The position numbers and the translations under genes were made by a program. The notes beneath the pieces were generated by a model. The model saw only the letters and a list, made by a program, of their open reading frames with translations. It had not been told where the DNA came from and made no database searches. DNA of 64,000 nucleotides from Acanthochromis polyacanthus (taxonomy: Eukaryota > Chordata > Actinopteri > Pomacentridae): contig NC_067128.1 of NCBI RefSeq assembly GCF_021347895.1, positions 1,229,010 through 1,293,009 of the forward strand. Reading direction: 5' to 3'. Positions 10,457-64,000 of this stretch are shown here, in pieces; the stretch's first letter is position 1, and each line of letters begins with the position of its first letter.

Positions 10457-12640
10457 AGAGGCGTGTGCACGTGTTCATCCAGTACGACATCCCATCGATC
10501 GGCTCTTTTCGCCGCCAAACCGAAGCCGTCGAGCTTCACCGACTCCCCGTCAGAGACTAAACCTCACGATGCAACACTAAAAACCCAGAGGATTATTGTT
10601 GTTGTGGAGAGAATGATTTGTACCTGTACATAGGACCCGCTGGGTTTCAGGGGACGATATTTTAATTTATTTATCAGCCTTTAGACGAGGAAAGGGAGGT
10701 TTGCTTCAACTTCCCGCTGTTGCTTTGGGTGCTGCGAAAATTTAAAACGACGAAAAAGGAAAAAAAAAAACAAGAGAAAGGAAAGGAATGATTATTTTTT
10801 ATGTTTTGCTCCTGATACTAAGTGCAGTGACTTTATACTATTTTTTATTTTGACCGCCAGCAGCAGCAGCATCATCACGACTGTGCTACTCTCTTCCTCA
10901 TTGGTCCGGTGATCCGGCGGCTCGTCCTCCATCGTAGACGTTCGCTGTGCAACCAAACTCCCACCACAATAATGTACATAAGTAGAGAGTAATATATGAT
11001 AAGGAAATACTATAGAGAACTACACGGAAAGAAAAAGAAAAATCCTCTTTGAATTTTATTTTTCTGAGTGATTTGGGGTTTGTTGTTTTCACACACACAT
11101 AAAAAGCCATTTTAAACCACTTTTTTTTTTTTTTTACCGATTTTGTTTTTAGATTTGTTTTATATTTTATGTACGACACGCGTTGAGTGTGTGCGTTTGT
11201 GTGTTTTTGTTCTTCCACACTTGGTTTGTATGGACCGACACTACTGCCCGTACTGTAGAGTGAAACTTTTACCACAAACCTGCTTTGTTTTCACGCAGCA
11301 GATGCCTTTCGTCCTTTAGAATTGGTGCGTTTCCAATTTAAGCTCAATTTAACCAAAAAAAAAAAAAAAAAACGACGGAAAAAAGAGGGAGAATTAGTTC
11401 TTTTCTCACAGCCTTTGCTTCTCCTGAGGAATGTTTTCGATGATTTGTAAGAACTCTTGAGTTTAAAGTAAAATAAGAATGTAAACACTAAGAAAAACTA
11501 ACGATAAGCTGCGAGAACGTCGGCACTTTGGGGAGGAGAACCTCAGCGCTGCCTCCTGCTGGAGTCTGGAACGTGAGCAGAACGTCTCCGGGCGTTTTTT
11601 CCTTTGGCAGAGCGTACAGAGCATTAAACGGCGTGACGGCTTCTGGCTGCAGAGGAGGGCGTTCACAGCCAAAAACCTCCGCTCATCTGCTTCGGTTTCG
11701 TTTGACGGCGTTTCAACCGAGGAATCGCAGAATTAGAAAATCTACCTAGGTGGTTCTGGTGTGGCGTTTTCTGGACGGTTTTTGGTCCTCGGAGCCTTTT
11801 GAGGAACATCCGGGTCCGTTTTATTCCATTTGTCTCGTCAGAAAGGGAAACAAAAAGTACTTTGGTCGTCATTCCTGCCCGTTTAAAACACTACAGAGTA
11901 GCTCTAAACAACCCATTCCACGTGTTTTTGTTTTGTATTTTATAAGAAGAGAGAAGGTTATTCCAGACATCGTAGAACACGTTTAAGCTCTCCTTTAGTT
12001 CCTGCTGGAGTTTATCTGTAGAATGTATTCGCTGGGGGGGGGAGGGCAGACCGTCTCAGCCTTGTGGCGTTTTAATATCGGCCGATGTACAGAAAAGAAA
12101 AGAAAAAAAATGCTCCCAGATGTTTAGAGGAGAAGGAAACTCAGGAAATGTCAGAACCAATGAATTCTTTTCATTTAGATGAGTGTTTTTTGGAGACGGA
12201 CGGCAGGAAGACGGAGACAGACGAGGAGTTTGAGGGGTGAAGGGCGTCCGGTGGTCCGGCTGAGGTGCCACATTTAGAAAACTAAAAGATTCAAACGCCT
12301 TTGCATTTCAGTGAGGTCTTATCTACAGTACCTTCGATATTATTTTGCTCTTTCATATCATATTACACTTGTTTTCTAGGATTGCTTTGTAATAATTTGT
12401 ACAGTTTTGCATGTTATAGATGTAATCATTTGTGGGTTTTTTTCGGTTTGTTGTTTTTCTTGCTCCTTTTTTGAACGGTTTGGGCGTTTTACTGAGGATA
12501 ACCCACTACAGGTGATGTAGATTCTTTTTTGCACAAAAAAAATATTTAAGGTGTAAGGTCAAAACAAAAAATAATGTATGGAACTGGCTGCCACACTTAC
12601 GTGGAGAACTCATTATATTAACCCGACTCCGATGTATTTC

Positions 12641-12646
12641 AATAAA
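12641..12646 (+). terminator. cdc42bpa: poly(A) signal of cdc42bpa
   Basis: A canonical AATAAA is followed within 60 bp by a GT/T-rich stretch (gtgtcgtcattttcttctg). It lies at the end of a continuous UTR-like region and next to the oppositely oriented fzd3 signal. Confidence 0.7.
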
Positions 12647-12714
12647 GCGGAGGGCTGTTACAAATACTGACGTTACCGTGTCGTCATTTTCTTCTGCCAG
12701 AAACGTCTCGGTTC

Positions 12715-14613
12715 ATTAGAAAAAAAAAGCTTTATTACAAATGAACAACAGTTTTTACATCTATGCACATTTTTCTGCCACTAGAGGAGATGTTGCTCTA
12801 ACATTAAATCTGCAAACAGGACAAACTAACCGACTTTCACTCTAACTGGAGGGCGACTAACATCCGGAAAACTGTGACGACGTGTTCAGACAGAAAGCAG
12901 AGTCGGACGTCGCCTCCAAAATACCAGCTAGATGTAGGAGGATCTGGAGACTTTCATGGAGTAAAGGTCGCTTCATGTTAAACTTTCTCTTTTATCAGTT
13001 CCAGAAAACACCGAGGACTGCTGGGGAATGTTTTAAAAAGCTCTGAATCTACACTTCTCCCGTTTTTCCAGCGGTTTTCTTGAGGTGTCTCGAGCTTTTG
13101 GACGTAACACGGGACTTCTGGAGACTTCAGAGCTTCTCAAAGCTCCTCTAAGGGTTTCTGCCGAGCATTCATCTTAATTAAATCGATTTTGCAAAAAAAG
13201 TAAGGCCGTAAATGGGGTTAAAATCATTACATTAGATTCTCAGTGGCCTTAAAAATTCTTTCTGCAGTTTTCAAGAAAAATATTTGATGATCTATAATTC
13301 TAGACTGCAGTTCGTCAGATGTGTGCGTCTGCGTAAACATGCCATGCATTGGGATAATTGCTGGTGGCAATTAATCATTAAGAAGCATTAAATTTGGCTG
13401 ATTTCTGCAGAAACCATCTAAAGTCTGACTTCAATTAAAATTCTTTTAATTATGATTTAGGAAAGAATCTCCTACGACAATCACTTGTTTCCGTCCACCC
13501 TTACGGACACGTGGAACATGAACTGGCCTTCATACAACTTTTCTATTTTGCTAGAACAACTCTTTCCATAAACGTGCAGCAGGGCGTATCGACACACAAA
13601 CAGTCCTTACAGCGTAGCTACCACGGACCTTTTTACCTACAGACAGACGTCCAAGGACTTGGAGATGAAACTTCACGTTCTTGAAGGAAGGAAAACAATC
13701 CTGACATTCCAAAGTTTTTGATTGGCCACGAACAAAGGTCTTTTTAAATAAAATGTCACCTTTTGTTCATCCGTGCTTGTTAAGCTTCTGTTTTTGAAGC
13801 CAGATTTGTGATGAATTCTAAATCATTTCTACTCGGGTCTAGTAAACGGAAAGCCGGGAGAACTTGGAAAAACAAAACTTTGGAATATATTTTTTCAAAA
13901 CAAACAAAAAAACTTCTTTCATGTCAAGCTTAGAAAACAAACAGACAAACTCTTGTTGTTTTCATGTGATTTTTTCCCTTTTTGTCTCGTTTGCATTTAG
14001 TTTCTGCGTCTCTTAAACCCTCTTTGCGTTCTGTCTGAACACACAGTCGTAAGGCAGGAGTTTGGATTCAGCTTTTTTTCCTCTATTTTAAGCCCTTTGC
14101 ATTCAAAACTGTAAACCACAGATCCACACAGAGTTGCTCGGGTGCAATAAAGCACCTCGACAATAAAAAACGTTTGTAAAAAGGCTTTCTGTAAAGCTTT
14201 AGGAGACACACAGAGCCTCGGTGAGTTTCAAACTGGGTGTGAAAATGTTCCAATGTTTGTGAATAAAAGGGTTTTAAGTGGGCAGATGTTTAGAATCAGG
14301 GATGTCAGAGGTGAGGAGTAGTTAGAATACTCTGCTTCCTCCCTCCTCATTCAGTTCTATTCAGTCCTTTAAACAAAGTCCAGTAGAAAAACCATCCAGT
14401 GCGTCTGTCAGCGTCACGTTCAGTTCTCTGGCTCGGAAGTGAAGTTTGGGCGTTTAGATGACAGCATGAGGACAGAATCCATCCGAGAGGACGTTTTAAG
14501 GCAACATTTCCAGCCCTCAGTGAGTTCATCCTCCTCAGGATCCATCAGATAAAACAGTGGAGCTCCTCACACGTTCTGGAGCTTCTTAGAACAAGAATCT
14601 TCCTTAAATCGGT
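12715..14613 (-). other. fzd3: fzd3 3' UTR
   Basis: This non-coding stretch lies between the fzd3 stop codon and the putative poly(A) signal. I see no repeat family or exon in it. The far end is inferred only from the poly(A) signal. Confidence 0.5.
12731..12736 (-). terminator. fzd3: putative poly(A) signal of fzd3
   Basis: The plus-strand TTTATT reads AATAAA on the minus strand, and a run of eight T follows downstream on that strand. It would give fzd3 a 3' UTR of about 1.9 kb. Other weaker signals between here and 14,613 cannot be excluded. Confidence 0.5.
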
Positions 14614-60468
<45,855 letters not shown>

Positions 60469-60763
60469 GACAGCAGGACGGAGGCAGCAGGAAGACGAAG
60501 GCAAAGCGGGAGGCTTAAGGACTGTCTGGGAGCCTCTTCCTCCCCGTCAGATCACACAGAAACAGTCTGGAATGGTAATCCATGGTAGAAGCTGGCTGCA
60601 TCCATCGCCGTGGAGACTCCAGTCAGCGTCTACACCGTGGGCCACGAGGCCTCCATCAGCCCAGAGACGCTGTGGTCCTTTAAGATGCCGTGAACGCTTC
60701 CCACTCCTCTGCTGCCTCGACAAAGCTCTGTATGGATATCAGGGACGGCCGCTGATGCTCAGT
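60469..60763 (-). other. fzd3: fzd3 5' UTR part of first coding exon
   Basis: This stretch lies between the chosen ATG and a strong acceptor-like sequence (pyrimidine tract, then cttacag) reading on the minus strand. It includes the alternative in-frame ATG at 60504. Inferred from splice motifs only. Confidence 0.5.
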
Positions 60764-62975
60764 CTGTAAGCAGAGAATAAAAGCACAGTGATTCTTAAAA
60801 AGTGGATCACAGAGCTGGTTTTTCAACATTTAGAGCACATCTTGAAGAAGAGCAGCCCAAGGCCAACCGTGGAGCTGAAAATCTAACTAACTGCAGACGG
60901 CACGTAAAAGAACACACAAAAGGCAGTTTGAAGAGGTTTATCAGGTCACTAACGACGGCGGTTTGGTGGTGGAGATGAAACAGAGGAACGAGAACATGAA
61001 CCACATTAATTACAGGCAATCTAGCAAATAAAATACAGCAAAAACAATCATATACAGGCAGAGCTGCAACTACAAGCCCATGAATGCATTCATAAATGAA
61101 TTGTTGACCATTTGAGTCATTTTTATGAGTAAAAAAGTTCTAAATTCAGTATAAATTTTGGTCTTTTTATCATGGCAAAGGGTCAATAAATGCTTTGTTT
61201 CCTAAATGAATTAACAAATAAATTTTTCTATATGAAGAAAGCATTAATTAATTAATTATTCACCAACTATTTTGATGCCTGATTAATCAGAAAAACATCT
61301 AAATTCTCTTATTCCAGCTTCTTAAATGTGCATTAGTGTGTTTATATGTGTATTTTATGGTTTCTTCAGTAAAATTAAAGCTTCTGGGTTGTGCACAAAA
61401 CTGGGCATTTTTCACCATTTTCCTGCATTTTATAGACCAAACAATGAGTTTAATTCCACAAAAAAAAAGGAAAATATTCCCATTAACATTCAAGCTTCAC
61501 ATATCACGAAGCTGGAAAAAGATTTCTTTATTACACAAAATTATATCACAATAAAATCCGTTCATTTAAAAATAATCCCTTTAATCTATCATTCATTTAC
61601 TGAATAACATAAAATAATAGTTTTTTTGATGTTAGATGTCAAGATGCTTGACATCTAACAAAGCATTTTATGATAAATAAAAGCAGACTGAACAAGAAAT
61701 CTAAATATTGTCAACATTTTTCAAGAAAAAAACTTAAAATCTCAGATTTTAGCCTTTTAAATGTGAATACCTTCTGGTTTCTTCAATACACAGAATATTT
61801 TAAGATCAAGATTTGAGGACATCATCGGGCATTTTTTATCATTTTCTGATTTTTTTTTAGAAAAATAACTATTTGAAATGAACATAAAAGCCTTGTATAT
61901 AGGGGGAATATTCATATTAATCATCATATTAAAATATTTTGTTGTAGTTTTTTTTTTACATATAATTTCAGCTCAGAAACAGTTTTGGTCATTTAGGGAA
62001 GAACTACTGGACATTTCCACCCCCATTTTCTGACATTTTATAGAACAAAAATTTAGTAATTATTCAACAAAATAATCTTAAAATTGTATAGATAGGGGAA
62101 ATATAGAGATTATGCAACATAATAGAACATTTAGTAGTAATTTATACATATATTATCGCACAGTTTGCAGCATAATGAGATTAAAATTCAGAAACCGTTT
62201 TAGTCATTCTAGGAAACATTAATGGACATTTTTCATCATTGTCTGGCATTTTATTTAAATCTCAACTAATTGAAATGAACATAAAAGCCTTGCATATAGG
62301 GGAAATATCCAGATAAATCAACATATTAATTAAGTAGTAGTTCTACAGAGAAGTTAACGTAGTTTGCAGCCTTTTTATTAGCATCAGTGTAATTAGATTA
62401 ACTAGAGTTCACTAACAGTTTTGGTGATAGATTAATCCGTTCCTGATTTCGCCATTTTATGTCATTTACGTGACAGTACACACCCAGATCAGCCCCGACA
62501 CCTTTCCGTTCTCTGGCAGCTAAAACATGAATAATGTTGGATTTTTACACCTGTTTCTGTTTAATTTAAATGTCTGACGAGCTTTGGAGCCGAATTCTTC
62601 TCTCTCCGTTAGCCCACCTGTGCGTCGGTGTTATTGGCTCCGGGATCCATCAGTTTAGTAGAACAAGCTAACAGACGTTACGGAGAGGTTGGTCACCGTA
62701 GCTAGTTTGTACCTCTCTCATGGTAACTGGCTCAGCGAACGCAGTTATCCGCTAGAACGGACAGAAATGCGGATAAACGCTGCGCGGACAAAAGATGACG
62801 GTTAGTCCAAGCTGGCTGATGGTAAACCGGAGCATACGCAGCCGGTGCCGGTGCTTTAATTAATCGCACGGAGCCGGTTGGTCGGTCGGTCGGTTCGGTC
62901 GGTCGCACCGGTGGGGCGGCAGCAGGAGAAACGCCCCGCTGATGAAGCTAACCGGAGAAACGTAAACTTCTTTAC
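60764..62975. other. fzd3 5' UTR intron
   Basis: AT-rich, with a 14-bp-stem hairpin at 61630-61660. No exon or known repeat was recognised. The blocks at 61,860 and 62,270 share gaaatgaacataaaagcctt and may be an old local duplication. Confidence 0.5.
61630..61660. repeat. perfect hairpin, 14-bp stem and 3-base loop
   Basis: TGTTAGATGTCAAG, loop ATG, then CTTGACATCTAACA. Confidence 0.95.
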
Positions 62976-63170
62976 CTGGACGTGGAGCCGTGAATTCACG
63001 TGTACCGACGGGGTCTCTGCCGCTCCTCGAGTCGTAACAATGACTGAACGTCCCCGGACTCCCTCCTCTCCTCCTGTCCTCCCCCTCTGTCCTCCCCCGA
63101 CTGTCCTCCTCCTCCCCCTCTCAGAGCGACAAGCCAACGGAACTCACACAATGACTTCTGGTACCGACTA
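62620..63170 (-). promoter_or_regulatory. fzd3: CpG-rich putative fzd3 promoter region
   Basis: CpG is dense here compared with the AT-rich sequence on both sides, including a CGGT tetranucleotide run at 62,876-62,905. It lies immediately around the putative first exon. No TATA box was assigned. Confidence 0.5.
62976..63170 (-). other. fzd3: putative non-coding first exon of fzd3
   Basis: On the minus strand this GC-rich, purine-rich stretch ends at a donor-like gtaaag (exon end ccacgtccag). It lies in a CpG-rich block 2.2 kb upstream of the acceptor at 60764. The 5' border is a guess. No ATG-led long frame is seen. Confidence 0.45.
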
Positions 63171-64000
63171 ACAAATTAAAAGACTCAAAAAGCACTAAAC
63201 ACCTGACATTTAACAGTAACATTATAGCCAGAATAAAAACAACACAAATCGCATTATTTTGTCAAAAACATACACATATAAGGGTCTTAACCTTATATGT
63301 GTATTTATATTAGAGCCTCAACTATAATATTAAATTTAGCAAAGTAAATTTATATTTAATGTAATTTTATAAAGTATCAACTAATTAATATTTAATGTGT
63401 AATATGTTAATTAGTCAGGTAATTTTGTAGAATATATATTATTGCAGGATTTGATCCATAATATGTAATTTAGTTTCATTTGTATTTTATATATTACTGG
63501 GCTTAATGTTGAAATTTAGATTAAATGACTTATAAAGACTGCATTATATTTGATATTGTGGGATCTTAGCATAGTATTTAAATTATTCAGGTAATTTTTG
63601 AACAATATATATAACTGCACGGTCTGAACTTGATCATGATAGCGTTGCTTGTTTAAACTGACAATTCAGTAAAGAAAAGTTGTATAACCTTTGAAGCCAT
63701 CGAAATCAGGAAGCGGGCGGGCTGCACCATGAACAGGGATGAGGAGGCCTACATCCTCTCACATACCTGGACTCCATCCTCCAGAGACGGATGGTGGGAG
63801 GCGTGATTGGTTTGACAGATTCTGACAGATCTGTCAAACCGACCACGGGATAAAAAGGACACGTCACCAAACGTCAGATGATGCTCTGAAGAAGACAGCA
63901 GAAGCTGTTGAAACATGTCAGCAAGGTAATACAGCTTTTCTTTACTGAATTGTCAGTTTAAATAAGCAACGCTATTGTATAGTAATGAACGACAAAATGA
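63171..64000. other. sequence upstream of fzd3
   Basis: AT-rich, with the hairpin TACACATATAAGG / CCTTATATGTGTA (63271-63303) and the fold-back element at 63639-63975. No gene was recognised. Confidence 0.75.
63639..63975. mobile_element. short element with 47-bp inverted repeats
   Basis: The left arm 63639-63685 and the reverse complement of 63929-63975 agree at 45 of 47 positions (start atagcgttgctt, end gtat). The 243-bp centre has another palindrome (gtttgacagattctgacaga and onward). No coding frame. Confidence 0.75.

Larger units (their letters stand above)
10147..12665 (+). other. cdc42bpa: cdc42bpa 3' UTR
   Basis: About 2.5 kb runs from the stop codon to just past the AATAAA at 12641-12646. 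It holds a TG microsatellite, A- and T-rich runs (for example 10754-10770 and 11346-11361) and no long open frame. The end is inferred from the poly(A) signal. Confidence 0.7.

Overview
The window is vertebrate nuclear DNA, most likely from a percomorph-type teleost. The evidence is two fish-like multi-exon genes with GT-AG introns, CA/TG and ATAG microsatellites, and several repeat families I recognise as common in teleosts (PIF/Harbinger, hAT, piggyBac-type MITEs, Tc1, non-LTR tails, tRNA-derived SINEs). Species and repeat-family names come from memory of such sequences, not from a search.

Layout. (1) 1-12,665, plus strand: the 3' part of cdc42bpa (MRCK-alpha kinase). It covers the end of the citron-homology region, the CRIB motif, the Ser/Thr-rich C-terminus, the stop codon and a 2.5-kb 3' UTR. 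A 75-bp in-frame candidate cassette exon sits at 5462-5536. (2) 12,720-63,170, minus strand: a complete fzd3 (Frizzled-3 Wnt/planar-polarity receptor). It has eight coding exons encoding a predicted 687-residue protein, and probably one non-coding 5' exon in a CpG-rich promoter region near 63 kb. The two genes are tail to tail, with poly(A) signals about 85 bp apart. (3) 63,171-64,000: upstream sequence with a fold-back element.

The splice phases of all fzd3 coding exons (201, 197, 463, 300, 252, 149, 258 and 244 nt) and of the five certain cdc42bpa exons join without a frame break, so the exon borders are well supported.

The most unusual feature is a 16-kb composite tandem array (about 28,932-45,073) in fzd3 intron 2. 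Its 39-bp monomer is built from two short interrupted palindromes. The array has higher-order blocks and large recent internal duplications, and 14 tRNA-derived SINE-like segments, all on the plus strand, are embedded in it. Because 39 is a multiple of three, the array gives dozens of long but spurious reading frames on both strands. The other fzd3 introns hold four TTAA-flanked piggyBac-type MITE copies, three copies of a hAT-like element carrying an expandable TTTTGTC-type minisatellite, a Harbinger remnant, a Tc1 remnant and several microsatellites.

I found no other protein-coding gene, no RNA gene outside the SINEs, and no CRISPR or prokaryotic feature.
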